The notes under the pieces are model-generated. The model did no database searches, had not been told where the DNA came from, and worked only from the letters and a program-made list of their open reading frames with translations. The translations under genes were made by a program, and so were the position numbers. Shown here one piece after another: positions 24,697 through 50,649 of a DNA stretch of 64,000 nt. Positions within the stretch are counted from its first letter, which is position 1, and the number at the start of each line of letters is the position of its first letter. Origin of the DNA: Coturnix japonica (lineage: Eukaryota; Chordata; Aves; Galliformes; Phasianidae). Location: contig NC_029527.1 of NCBI RefSeq assembly GCF_001577835.2, positions 1,936,057-2,000,056 of the forward strand, read 5' to 3'.

Positions 24697-25183
24697 GCCC
24701 CTCCGTGGGTGAACAAGGGAGATCCTGGTGCCACCCGGTGCCAAGGAAACCCCCTGTCCTCCACCCCCTCCCCCAGTCGCCCCCCAGCACCCCATGCCCA
24801 GGGGAGGGGGACCCAGAGGTGATGGCTTCTGGAGCAAAAAGAGTTGCTCCAACGCCTGTCCTGGCAGCACTGTGTCCCCTTCCCCCCCCCCAGTCTTGCT
24901 ATGGTATGGGTAGGAGGGCTGTCCCTGCTGGGGGGACATCCCTTGTCCCTACCCCTGCCCCACTGCTGTCCCTCTCCTGCCATCCCCAGCTCTATGGGCT
25001 GAACCCCAGAGCTGCTGAGGGGCTGCCTGGCCTCTATGGGGTCCCCCCATCCTCTGGCTGTGTTGGGGGGGGACTTTCCCCTGGGTGGTCACCTCCCTCC
25101 CAGCAATGCCCCCAAGAGCCTGCTGGCTTGGAAACGCTGTATATATAAGTCTATATTTTTCCTCCTTTGTAACTTATCAATGG

Positions 25184-25192
25184 TTTAATAAA
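25184..25192. terminator. Overlapping poly(A) signals for both strands
   Basis: AATAAA on the plus strand (25187-25192) is the evident PCBP4 signal, about 490 bases after its stop and beside a T-rich tract. The same nine bases read ATTAAA on the minus strand (25184-25189). That would suit the convergent receptor gene, whose stop is about 510 bases away, but the minus use is inference. Confidence 0.6.
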
Positions 25193-25695
25193 AAGATAAA
25201 ATTTATGTGAAAAAGATCAATTTTCCACCCCCCGAAGTGGAGACTGCCCCAGCTTGGGGGGGTGCATGAGGTGACAGCAGAGGGGTGGCCCCATGGTCAG
25301 TGATCTTCCCTGAGCCCCCTCCCTCCCTCCCCCTAGGGGGCACCTTTCCCCAGCTCCTATTGCTGTGGTGGGGTTTCCTATTTTAGGAGGCTGGGAGCAC
25401 AGCATCCCCCCCCAGCAGCATCCTGACTTTCAGGAGGGGAGGTACCATGGGCACTGGTGTTATGGTGTTAGTGGTGTTATGTGGGCTGGGGAGGGTGCAG
25501 GATGACCCTGGCAGGAGTCCTGTGGGGGAATGGCCCCCCATGCTGTAGCCCCTTGGCTTCCCATGTCCCACATGCTGCAGGAGCCAGGGATGGAAATGAT
25601 AGCACCCAAAATGCAGCCAAGAGCCAGTCATCCAGCACGCAGGCTGGGACAGCAGGTAAAACATGGACCAGGAGCAAAGAGGATGGGACCCAGAG

Positions 25696-26937
25696 CTACA
25701 GTGGCACAGAGCTCTGCTCTTGGACGCTCTCTTCGGGAACCTGGCCAGGGATGGGGCAGCCCCCCTTGCCCTGCTCCAGCCTGTTCCTGGGGCTGATGCA
25801 GCCAGCGTGGGTTTCCAGCGTGCAGGCAGCTCTCTGGAGGAACTGCAGGACGTTCTCCTGGACAGAGGCCTCGGAAATGGCCAAACACAGCTCCTGCGCC
25901 AGCGGACGGTGGAGAAGAGCGCGCCAGAGCCGGGCCAGCTCCTGGCGGATCTGCCTGTTAAGCAGCCCATAAAAGAAGGGGTTGATGGCGAAGGAGGAGT
26001 AGGCAATCCAGGTAACCAGCATCTCGCCGTGCCCACCGCCCTGCGCAGTGGCACCCACAGAGAAGTGCAGGTGGAAGGCGAAGAAGGGCAGCCAGCAGCA
26101 CAGGAACTGACCCACGATGAGGAGCAAGGTGAGGATGGCCTTGTTCCCTCCCAAAAAGCGCTCGGGTGCCAGGCGGGGCAGCGGCAGGTTCCTCATGGTG
26201 ACCATGGTCAGTTGGCTGGCGATGGAGTCACAGCGGGGCCGTGGGGCAGCCGCCGGGGCGGGCGCATGCTGTAGGGCTGCCAGGCGGGCTACCCGGTAGA
26301 CGCTGCAATAGACAGCGAAGATGATGATGGTGGGCAGGATGAAGCAGGTGATGCAAAAGATGACGACAAAAGCCTTCTTGTGGGCCCCAGGGCTCCAGTA
26401 GACCGTGCAGCGGCTGGCGCTGGTGGCCCCGTTGTCTTGAGGCCACCCAACCAATGCCAGGATGGTGATAAGGACAGACTTGACCCAAATGAGAATGACC
26501 CCTGCCACAGCCAGCCTGATGGTCATCTTGACCTCGTAGCGCAATGGGTGGACGATGTAGTAGTACCGCTCAATGCTGATGACAGAGATGGTGAGGATGG
26601 AGGCGCTGACGAAGCAGATGTTGAGGAATATCAAGGCCCGGCACTCGGCGATGCTGTAGATGACCCTGTCGAAGCAGGAGGAGCTGGAGATGATCCCCAG
26701 AGGCATGAGGAAGATGGCAGAGAGGAGGTCAACCACGCACAGGTGGCAGACAAAGATGAACTTGCGGATGAGAGGGGTCTTCAGGATGACCACCATCACC
26801 ACCACGTTGGCCACGAGGGCAGTGATGGTGAGCAGGACCATGCAGAGGAGGCCCAGCACCTCCTGTGCTGTGGACTGCTCTGGAATGGTGGGGTTCTCCA
26901 GGCTGGTTGTGCCATTTGGCCCCATTCGGTTCTCCAT
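25696..26937 (-). CDS. GPR62: Orphan class-A GPCR at the GPR62 locus, GPR61-like sequence
   Basis: Intronless 7-TM receptor of 413 residues if translation starts at the ATG at 26937 (MENRMGPNGTTS; G at -3 and +4). In-frame ATGs at 26943 and 26997 would add 2 or 20 residues, and an acceptor-like CTTAG just upstream argues against the longest form. Visible: an N-glycosylation site near the N-terminus; TM1 with NVVVMVV; TM2 HLCVVDLL; ERY in place of DRY after TM3 (SIERYYYIVHPLRYEV); TM6 CWLPFFAFH; TM7 NPFFYGLLNRQ; and a C-tail with ENVLQFLQ and CPIPGQVPEE. The position between PCBP4 and the 3p21 genes says GPR62. The sequence is far closer to GPR61 as I recall it. Ligand unknown; family members signal constitutively through cAMP. 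Confidence 0.85.
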   Translation of the reverse strand: MENRMGPNGTTSLENPTIPEQSTAQEVLGLLCMVLLTITALVANVVVMVVILKTPLIRKFIFVCHLCVVDLLSAIFLMPLGIISSSSCFDRVIYSIAECRALIFLNICFVSASILTISVISIERYYYIVHPLRYEVKMTIRLAVAGVILIWVKSVLITILALVGWPQDNGATSASRCTVYWSPGAHKKAFVVIFCITCFILPTIIIFAVYCSVYRVARLAALQHAPAPAAAPRPRCDSIASQLTMVTMRNLPLPRLAPERFLGGNKAILTLLLIVGQFLCCWLPFFAFHLHFSVGATAQGGGHGEMLVTWIAYSSFAINPFFYGLLNRQIRQELARLWRALLHRPLAQELCLAISEASVQENVLQFLQRAACTLETHAGCISPRNRLEQGKGGCPIPGQVPEESVQEQSSVPL

Positions 26938-26998
26938 GCCCATGGGGGCTAAGCCAACAGCTCCACAGCCGGGGTCACAGGGGCGTGCTTCTTGCATC

Positions 26999-27760
26999 CC
27001 ATGGAGGGAGAGCCCACCTTGAGCATGGCCACCATCTTCTCATGTCCCCTTACCTGCTGGGGAAGGAGTAAAACCAGATCCACATAGAAACACAGAGCAG
27101 GTCTCCAAAGCATCCCAGAGAGATGATGGCAGGGGTGGCACTGTGGGACCTGCTGGCACCTTAACCATCCCAACACCCCATCCCATCCCACAGAGCCAAC
27201 CCACCCACCCCATCCCCGCAGCTCTGGGTCCCCCTCCTCACTGGGGGTCACCAAGCAGTGGGGTGGCACCAACATACCTTGGCTCCTTGAGGATGGTCCT
27301 TGCCACCAGCCCCGCTCACACTGCAGGACTGGGATTCCCTGCGGCCCCATCCCCCCCCTGGCTGTCCCCCATTACTCATCCCGTTGTTTGCCTGTCGCCG
27401 ATGGCTCCGGCTGTCACCCCCGAGCTCTGCCCGCCCACTGACGGCGCTGGGGCAGCAGCTGGGTCCTAACAGCCGGGCGGGGAGGGGCAGGGGCTGCAGC
27501 CGGGGGGGGCTTCATTAGCCATGCTGCAAAGTGTGGGGCTGGAGCTGCGATAACGGGGGGCAGGGGGTGTCCTCATGGCACGGGGTGACCCCATTGAGCA
27601 TCAGGGTGGCACAGACAGCTGTCAATGCACGGATACAAATGTATTTGGGGGGGCACAGGGGGTAGAGTGGGGCTGGGCATGGTACCAATGCAGGGCCGGC
27701 ACTGGGGACCCCCATAGCCATGATGCTACAGTGCTGGGCACGACGGCGGCCATGTTGGTG
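26999..27760. other. Spacer between the receptor gene and RBM5
   Basis: No coding sequence, RNA gene or repeat recognised. It must contain the receptor gene's upstream sequence and possibly a non-coding first exon. From about 27720 the CpG-rich RBM5 promoter starts. Confidence 0.5.
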
Positions 27761-27768
27761 CGGGCCGA

Positions 27769-27789
27769 ACTACAACTCCCAGCGTGCCC
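27769..27789 (+). promoter_or_regulatory. ZNF143/Staf-type site in RBM5 promoter
   Basis: The sequence ACTACAACTCCCAGCGTGCC matches the long ZNF143 (SBS) consensus ACTACAATTCCCAGCATGC with two differences. It lies about 210 bases above the RBM5 start codon in a CpG-rich promoter. A YY1-type GCGCCATTTT follows at about 27876-27885, near the likely transcription start. Confidence 0.6.
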
Positions 27790-27978
27790 TGTACACCGCT
27801 GCGCGTGCGCAACAGCTGGAAGCTTCCAGGCGGCTCGCGCGGTGCCCGCTGGGTAGAAGACGGGCGGTCAGCTCGGCGCCATTTTGTGCTGAGGGAGCGG
27901 GGGTTGCGGGCGTGTGTTCGGCGCCGCGTAGTGGCGGTCAGCGCCGGGCAGGAGCCGGGACGATCCGTGGGCAGCGCC

Positions 27979-41969
<13,991 letters not shown>

Positions 41970-42389
41970 AACTGTAGCTTTGGTGAGCTGGCTGTATGCT
42001 GGTTATGGGTTAGAGCTGACCATTTCATTCCCTCGGACTTTGTCCCTCTCAGCATGTCACACTTCCACGAGCAGATTGTGCAGGCTGCCCCAACTTCATG
42101 CTGGAGTGCTCCTCGTTAGACCAAAGGGGGATGCTGATGTTTGTACGGCCGTGTACATAGTGTAATGTATTCTGTGTTCGGAGCGTCTTGGCTGGGTGCT
42201 GCTCCTGCCCTCCACAGCAGGGCTGGGACGTGGTAGCTGTGGTTTCACACCGTCTCTGCTCTCCTTTTGTTGTATCGTCTGGTTCTTTTTTTTTTTGAGG
42301 AATTTCCTGTACATTTTGTATGATACATCTTTGTATAGACTTTTTGAAGACTCGGATTCTAGTTGCCAGTTTGGCTCGTTTCCAAATGA

Positions 42390-42395
42390 AATACA
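42390..42395 (+). terminator. Probable variant poly(A) signal of RBM5
   Basis: No canonical AATAAA follows the RBM5 stop in the next 600 bases. AATACA here, a weaker known variant, lies about 420 bases after the stop in a T-rich stretch whose sequence continues the conserved RBM5 3' UTR style. The call is tentative. Confidence 0.35.
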
Positions 42396-42459
42396 TCCAA
42401 AAGTGTTTCTCTTACTGTTTTTCTCGTTGGGTCGAATGAAGAATAAGTTGTCAATGCCG

Positions 42460-45400
42460 CTTGTCCTTTCTGTCATTCTGCTTTTTCCCTTGGTGAGGCT
42501 TCGTCCTGCCTTCTCTCCACGCATTGCCCTGCTTGTATCTTGCCCTCAGGGTGTCAGGTTCAGCACGGCAGCAGCAGGTAGCTATAGCAGGGGTGGATAG
42601 TGGTGGTGTTCCTCTGTGAACCCTCTGTGTTACAGGGTTTCTGTGCTGTGCACAGCCTTGGCTCGGCCTTACAGGGGGAGTGTCAGGGAGCTGCTGGAGG
42701 CTGGTTCACAGCGAGTTCCTCTGCCAGAGGTTGTTTCTCAGTTAGTGCCAAGTGCCTTCAGCCTCCTCTGCCTGTGCTGCTGGTCCTGTGCTCCTCACCG
42801 TGCTCCTGGGGGGGATAGAGGAGCGGTTCTTCTCCGTACCCTCTTGTGCATTGACGGTGGGATGGAAGCTCTGCTGCATGTGGTTCCAAATCTGACTCGG
42901 GGCGTTTATGGCACCGCCGTCCAACGCTGAGGTATGGAAGCTACGGCCGTGGTTGGGCACTGCAGTGCGTGTGCCTTACCCTGGGGGCTGCGCTGTGCCG
43001 GCGGGGCTGTGCCACCAGGGGGCACGCGTGGCACAGCTGCCTCCACCGGGGGACACTGCTCTGCTGCTTTGCAGCCGATTGATCTCCAGCCCCAGCCCGG
43101 CAGCTCCCAGGCAGGGTTGGGCTGAGACTGCAGAAGTTACTTGAATCATCACGGGATTCTGCTTGGATTGCGGTGCTGCTTTTTGGTGCCTCTTTTACCT
43201 TTTCTGTTAAGGGCACCTGAGGTGAGGCTGTGTGGCTGTTTGTGTAGCCCCTGCTCTGCAGGACCTGCCAGGATGCTGCTTGGCTTCAATGCTTAGAGCT
43301 GCAGCCCTGCAGAACCACCTGGGGAAATGGAGGCACGGGGCTTTGTTTGCCTGCAGACAGACCCTGGCACCCACCAGCCCTGAGCCCAGGGATTGCTGGC
43401 TGGTGATGCTGCGGCAGGGACCAGGTGAGTTCCCAACCCGGACAGGGCTGCTGGCACTGCCAGCTCCCAGGCAGGGCTGATATGCTGGTCCCCAATCCCA
43501 CAAGGATGAGCTGGGACTCAGAGCCACCAGCACCCGCAGCTCCAATTTAGGCAGTGAAATGCGGCTGTTCGTGAGTCAATGCGCCGTGGCCCACTGCCTT
43601 CAGGCAACCCGCTCTGCCTCCCTGGGGACCCATATCCATGGGAAAGCAGCCATGTGGGCCGGGGACAGGCCGAGGGACGTGCCTGGCATGGTGTACCCCA
43701 TCCTGATCAGGGCTCAGCCTGCATTGGGCTGTGCTTCCCCAGCAGCAGGCCCAGGGCTGCCTGCTCCTTGCCCAGGGCCTTTTGTGGCTGTGGTTCAGTG
43801 TGAGCACTGCAGAGCTCCATGTGCCCTACTGCACGGCTGTGGTCTCCCTGCCTCTCCTCTGCCCCATGTTCCTCTCTGCAGCTCCAAATAGCTTCATGCA
43901 TCCCCCCTAGAATCCTCTGCTCTGCCCATTACCACCGCAATGCAGCCACAGGTGCCCGCTGTGCTCTGCCTGTGCCTCAGTTTCCCCCTCTGGGCTGCCA
44001 GCAGAGATGATGGGGTTTGCGTGCGACTCTCAGGGCTGGGCTTGGGAATGGCCCGCTCTGCGTTTCCCCACTCAAGTGGAAAAAAATCTGCTTCTAATTG
44101 CCCTACCACGTGCAGCAATGTGCGTGCAGCATCCCGCCCGGGGGGGGTGGGGTGGGGGGGGGCTCCCATGTTCTGCATTGAAACCAAAAGCAGCTGAGTG
44201 CTGGGATCTGGCACATCCAATGTGCCCACACCTCACCCCAAGGTACTGCCTGCAGGTTGCCAGCCGCAGTGTGCTGACCTGCAATGTGCAGAGCCCATGG
44301 TGCCAATCCATGGTGCTGCCTGTGCTGCTTGCTGTGTGTGCCCGGGCCCCCTGCCAGGCACAGCCCCTCCCTGGGGGGGGTCCTTGGCCGGGCCCCAGCT
44401 CCATGTCACAGATGTCTTTCACAGGACTTTGTCAGCACCTACAAAAATGGCTTTTTACTCCTTTATTTCTCCCCTTTAACAGCAACCAGAGCAGATTGGG
44501 AGCTGTGGCCAGGCTGCGCTCCGGCACCTTATGAAGATGGTTGGGGATTTGCTCCCCTCCTGTTGCTGGGAGAGTCTCTGCCCCCCCCCCCCCCCCTCAT
44601 TTGGGCACCTCGAAGCAGCTGAAAGCCCCAACCCCGCAGCCCCATCCCAGGCTCCCCATAGGGTTTGTGCTTCCAGCATCATTAGCGCTCGGGAGCCGGC
44701 ACGGCGCGTTGGAACCCATTTGAAGTGCACTTGAAAAGGGTGGATTTGATGGGAGGAATGTGACGGCTTTTTGTTCTGTGCCTCTCGAGCCCCCCGGTTG
44801 AAGATGTGCGTAATGAAGAGCTGTGACTTTCACTCGGGGTTATTTTGGGATGGACTACTTCTTTTTTTTCCTGTGCTGGTGGAAGACCATCAAAGCGGCG
44901 CTTTGAAAAATGTCCCAGTGTATAAATAACTCTGCTGAGAGCAGAATTAACGCGGGCTCCCGCGTGCGGCGCGCGCAGCCCATGCACACGGCATCTGCCG
45001 CACCGCGCTGCATTATAAAAAGGAATTATTCATCCCTTCCTCTAATTAAGTGGGTTCCACACGCTGGGTGCAGCGGGGCTGCCCTGGGGGCAGGGGGCAA
45101 AGCCTCGGCCCTGTGTGTGCTGTGGGATGGGCTGCTCCTGCTTAGGGTGGGATCCTGGTAGGCACCCATTGCAAAGTCCCCTTCTTTCCCCTCCTACTCC
45201 TCCTCTTTTGGGGTGCGTGGTGCGGTTCTGGGACCCCCAGCAGTGCTGTGCCCTGGCAAGGACACCCAGCCGGGACCTCCCGGCACAGACTAATTTTAGG
45301 TGGCTCCGTTGGGGCTATTTTGGACCCTTTGGCTCTGTGTGAGTCACCTGCTATTTGCTGCTCCGCGGGGGCTATTTCCGTGGCACGCAGCTTTACGTGC

Positions 45401-48400
45401 GATCAGACAATGCTGCCCGTGGGCCGTGAGCCAGGTGCACCACATCCCCCTGTGCCCATGGCGCCGTGTGCCCCACAGCAGATATGAGTGGCCAAAAGCC
45501 CCCTCCCCACCCACCACCCTTGGGATGTGGTTGTGTTGGGAGCCCCCTCCCCGCAGCGCTGTGAGCTGTGTGTGACAGCAGGGCTGAGCTGCGACACTTG
45601 TGCCCAGGTTGCACATCCCACCCCTCCCCAAAACCCCAACGCTTCTGAACCCGCCAGGCAAAACCTGGGTGTTTCGGGGTTGTCACAGCAACGTGATGCA
45701 CCTTTCTGGTTACCACAGCAACACGGGGATGAAGTTTTTAACATTCAGGCAAGGTAATTTCTCCTCTTCGCTGCCGTTCCCTTATCGCTCGGCTCTGCCG
45801 CTCCCTGGGGACGCAGCGCCCTGCATCGCAACTCTGCCACAGTGGGAACTGGGAGATAAGGAGCAGTGAGATGGGGCTGGGGGAGGTGATGGGAGATGGG
45901 GGGGGCACCGTGCTGCCAGCCTGGGGGTGCACAAAGATGAGATGGGGAAAGAGGGATGAATGCGCCGTGTCTTCACCTCCAGACCCCCTGCACTATTTAG
46001 GGGTCAGAGTGAAGGCACAACAAGTCACCCCACCCTCATGATGTCCCATAGCAATGAATGGTTGGCTGAGAGGGTCTGTGGGGACGTCATGGGGGGCTTC
46101 ACTGTCGCAGTCCTGGGGATGAAAACCACAGGCCAGCCCCAATTGATGCCTCACTGTGGTGTCGCAGCTCTTAGGGTTTCCCTACCACCCACCCTACTGG
46201 GGGATCCCACTGCACCCAGCCAGTGTCTCCATACAGGACGCCCTTGTGCAGCACCTGGCCCCACTGAGGCCTGGGGGAGTTTGTTGTCCCCTCTGCCCAC
46301 GAGCATTATCCCAAACTTAATTGGCACAACAGGGACCCAACCTCCATCCTTCCCTTCTTGGATGCTCCTGGGCGCCCTGCGGCTGCATCCCCATCACTGG
46401 GACGTGGGATGCGGGCTGTCACCATCCCTGCAGGGCTGCTGTCAGCCTGGGGGGACAGGCAGGCAGCGTCTCACTGCTGTACCTGCTGCAGCGCTTCCTT
46501 AATGACAAGTGCTGCTCACAGTCCCCTCAATTAACTCTGCCGTGCCGGCTCATTAGGCTGCGCACGCTGAGCAGCATCTCGGCGAAGGGCTGCAGCAGTC
46601 TCACGGGCGTGCAAAGCCGGCTTGGAAATGCACAGCGATGAGCACGCAGACAGAAAAACACACACGTCTGCACAGGCACATCCGCTCTGTCGCCCAAAGG
46701 GAAGATTGAAATGAGGGTCACGGCTCCTGCCTGCAGCAGGAACAGTCCCCGGGCATTCCCCCTGCAGCTATCGCCGGTAATTACAGCGCTGATGGGCACT
46801 GATGGGAGCGGGGTGTTGTTGGGGTGCGGGGAGCGAAGCGCACACAGCCGTGGCTGCCTCGGGGCTGGGAGATGTGAGGGCTGCAAGTCCAAGTCTCACA
46901 CATTGACCCCCCCTTCCCGGCCGCCCCTTGGCCCGGGGCCGGGAGGGCAGCAGGTGATGGGAAAGCGAGCCCCAGCCTGGACAGAGATGAGAGGCGGCCT
47001 CACAGCTGCGGACACCCGATGCCACCTGCCCCAGCACAGGGACGGGAGGACGCTCGGGATGTCCTCACTGTCGCCACTGGGTCCCTGTCCCCACAGGCTG
47101 AGCCCAGGCTGTGCCGGGAGCAACCTGCACACAGTGAGCCCCATCCCGGACAGACCCTGCACCTCCTTCCAGGGAGCTGCAGAGGGGGCAGAGGTCTCTG
47201 TCTGTCCCAGACACCCATCTGCTGCATGCCAGCACACCCCCCTCCACCCATCCATCCACCCATCCATCCCCTTATCTGTCCATCCATCCATCGATCCTTC
47301 TGTCCATCTACCTATCCATCCAGTCCTGCATTTACCCATTCATCATCCATTCACCCATCCATATTCAATCACCATTCCCACCCATCCACCCACCCACCCA
47401 ACCATCCATATTCAATCTCCAACATTTCCATCCTCCCGCCCACCCGCCCATCAATCCATCCATCCGTCCATCCATCCACCCACTCACCCGCCCGAGATGT
47501 GCCCCCGCTCACACGCTGTCCCCCATTCACTGTCCCTGACCCATTGTCCCTCCCACGTCATGTCCATCCAACCAGCCATTGAGCTGCCATCCATCCCTCC
47601 ATCCATCCATCCATCCATCCATCCATCCATCCATCCATCCATCCATCCATCCATCCATCAGTCCCTCCCTCCATCCATCCATCCATCCCTCCATCCATCC
47701 ACTGCCCAGCCAACCATCCATCCACCTGTCTGTCCATCCATCCGTCTGTCCATCCATCCCCTCTTCCTCCCCTCACCCAGATGCTTGGTGTTGGAGCAGA
47801 GCCCTGCGATGGTTATTAAGCGGCGCCTGAGGCATTTTCCCACCTCGTGTCTCTGCACAAATCACACCAGCAGTGGGAACAAGCCGAGCGGTGCCAGCTC
47901 TGTGCCCGTGACCTTTCAGCAGAGCTGGGATCTGGATGCCGTGTCTCTGCAGTTCCCATTAGGCTGCATGTGCCCGCCCGGTGCCCCGGGGCAGCTCAGC
48001 ACATTGGCAGCCTCGTGGCACAGGTGAGTGCTGCCCGCTGCGGTGATTCATCCCGGTTTTATCTCTCTCTCCCTTTGGCTCCCTCAGCCTCTCTCTGAAC
48101 GATTCGCCCCGGGCTGTTTTTCTCCTCCATCGGCTGCTTTGGCACAAAGGATCTCAATGACACCAGGTACGGCGCATCCTCCTGCCTGCCCCTCTCCTGC
48201 TCTCAGCGCAGGGTGCCAGCAGCCCAACATCCTCCATCCTGTCCTATTTCTCCTGCCCCACACCCGGTTTGTGCTTGTGCTTCCAGGCGTTTACCCTCAG
48301 TCCAAGCTTATGGGACAGCTCGAGCCCCATCCCATCCCCACACACACCCTTAGCACCAGGGGGGATACAGAGGGGCTGCAGCACAGCGGGTCCCAGCTCG

Positions 48401-50600
48401 CCCTCCCCGGTGGGTTGCGTATTTTTAGCTGACAAAGAGCTAAAGGGTGGGGGGAAGAACAGAAGGAGAAGAGAAACAAAGAGGGAAAAGGCTCCTATTT
48501 AATGGGGTTTGAAAATGGAAATTACCCTGCGGAGGTTGGCAGGGGGGCTGGGGGCTTTCAAAGCATCCTCCCTGCCCTGGCTGCCACGGAGCTCCAGGCC
48601 ATGGGTGGCTCTGAACCTGGGCAGGGACAGGGGAGGGACGCGGCTCCCACCCCTCAGACAGAGCCTGGGGGGCTGTGGGATGTGGGGTCTGTGCCTAGTG
48701 GGGCCCAGGCCCCGTACCCCCTTCCTGGTTGCCACGGCGACCTGCTTTGCAGAGCGGAACATCACTTCTGCAGGATTTTTGTGCTGGGAAATGGATGGGG
48801 AGAGGGGAGGGTGTGGGCAGCAGGAGCCGGGGGGTGGGGAGGGGGCTCAAACAGCGCCCAGCCCCCAGCGGCGCCATCCCACCCCATCTGCACTGAGCCT
48901 GAACGTCCTCACCGCCCTGCAGAGGAATGCAGCACCGATATGGGGCGCATCCTGCATCCCTGAAGGTGTCCTGGGGGAGAAGACCTGGGGGAGACCCCCG
49001 GGGCCCACCCAAAACTCAGCACCGAGGAGCCTTGTGCTGCCAGGAACGTCCTGCGGGTGGATACAAAGGGGTCACGGTGGCAGCAGGCAGCACCTGTGGC
49101 GCCATGACACTGAGCACCAGGTAATGTACCACCCCCAGACCTCCCTGCACTGCTCCTATTCTCACCCCACGCCCCAAACCAGCTCTCATCAAACCTTCCC
49201 TTTGCAGACCCACGTGCACGGAGATGCCCCAGTTTCTTGCAGCCCTTGAGCCATTCCCGCTGCCACACGCGTGTCCTCCCGAGCTCCTTTGGTGCCCACT
49301 GATGCCCACAGCTGTGCCACTGACCCACTTACATGGCACAACTTGCAGCTCCTCGTCTCCGCTGTCCGGCTGCCTCCTGAGAGCCCTTCTTGGGCCCAGA
49401 AAATGGGCAGGTTATCCTAAAATCCTTCATCTCCCGCAGGTGACACCAAGCTCAGCCCCTGCCTGTGCTCAGCCCCTGCCCTGAGGATGGCCCTGGGGCA
49501 CGTGTGGGGCTGCTCTCCATCAGGGCAGCCCCATGGGCAGCCCCCCGCTGCCTTTCCCAGCTCGTCACCCTGCAAGTGGAGGAGATGACATCCCCGCCCC
49601 TGCCAAGACAAACACGGCGTCGGCCAAACATGCCGCGCTTGGCAAGGCCTGGCCATCCATCACAGCAGCCACCAGCCTCCCCGGCACTGCCATAAGGCTC
49701 GGGGGTCTCAGCATGAGGACTAAGGGATGGGGTGCACACATTGCCCACCCCTGGGTGATGGCAGGGCATTGGGTCCCCAGCACCTTGCCATGCAGAGGGT
49801 GCCCCAGGGACACAGCTTGACTCTGGCTTGGCCCCAGGCAGAAACTTGGCCACGGTTACCTCCAGGCACTTACAATAATAAAGTCCCATTTGAGCAAGTA
49901 TCTGAAATCCAGGCTGAAGGGGCAAAGGCTCAGCTATCCCGAACATGCATGGGGTTCCATCAGGGAACCATCCCAGGGCTCCATCCTGCCTTTACCCTAT
50001 GAATTCTAGCTCTGCATGGCTGTGCCTTGCTCCTGGCTCCCTGCACCCCCACCCCTTCACTTGTCCTTTCATCCCTGCCCTTGCATTTCTCCATCCCCAT
50101 CCCTGCACCCCGCTCCCTATAGCACTGAGCTGGGACACATTAGGATCCCGCTGAGCAACCCTGCCCGACACGGGGCGTGCAGCCTACACACATTGAGTTC
50201 CCTGAGCAGGTATTGCTGCCTGGGTGAGGTGTGGGGCAGTTCTGGGTTACACAGGGGAGGATGGGGAGGGCAGAGCAGCCCCGGTGCCTTGTGTTGGATG
50301 GCACAGCAGGGTGCGGAGCCCGAGCCGTGCCCCGGGGATGGGGACTCGCAGGTCGGGGCGCTCCCACCCTCAGCTCCCCCAGCCCGGAGCCCCGCAGCGC
50401 TGTTTGCAGTGGCAGGGGCTGAGCTCAGCCGGTGGCAGCGGCTGCCCCAGTTTTGTCTGCTGCAAAATGTGGGTCACCACGTTCGGAGCTGACCGAGGGG
50501 ACGCGGGGGTGATCGGTACCGGCACCGCCAGGAGGGAACTGGAGCCGGGGAACGCGGGGAAGGGCTTTGTGCTGAGTGCGGGCCTGAGGAAAGGGATCGG
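42460..50600. other. 8-kb gene-free spacer between RBM5 and SEMA3F
   Basis: No coding exon with conserved sequence, splice-site structure or known family was found on either strand. Long open frames exist only because of high GC content and tetranucleotide repeats. Contents worth noting are homopolymer C at 44581-44597, AT-rich islands near 44805-45055 and 46490-46640, and the (CATC)n array at 47.2-47.8 kb. Confidence 0.6.
47231..47765. repeat. (ATCC)n / (CATC)n tetranucleotide array
   Basis: About 530 bases dominated by CCAT/ATCC units. A pure block of some 75 bases lies at 47583-47660, with interrupted copies on both sides. It creates stop-free frames reading Ile-His-Pro-Ser and, on the other strand, Trp-Met-Asp-Gly. 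These are not genes. Confidence 0.95.
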
Positions 50601-50649
50601 GAAGGGGGTGGGGGGGGGTGGGGGAACCGCCGCCTCTTTTCCGACATTC

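Noticed and set aside
46711-48027. 438-codon open frame on the plus strand
   Set aside because: Its centre is the (ATCC)n array read as Ile-His-Pro-Ser. The flanks are GC-rich low-complexity, with no splice logic, no domain and no conserved sequence.
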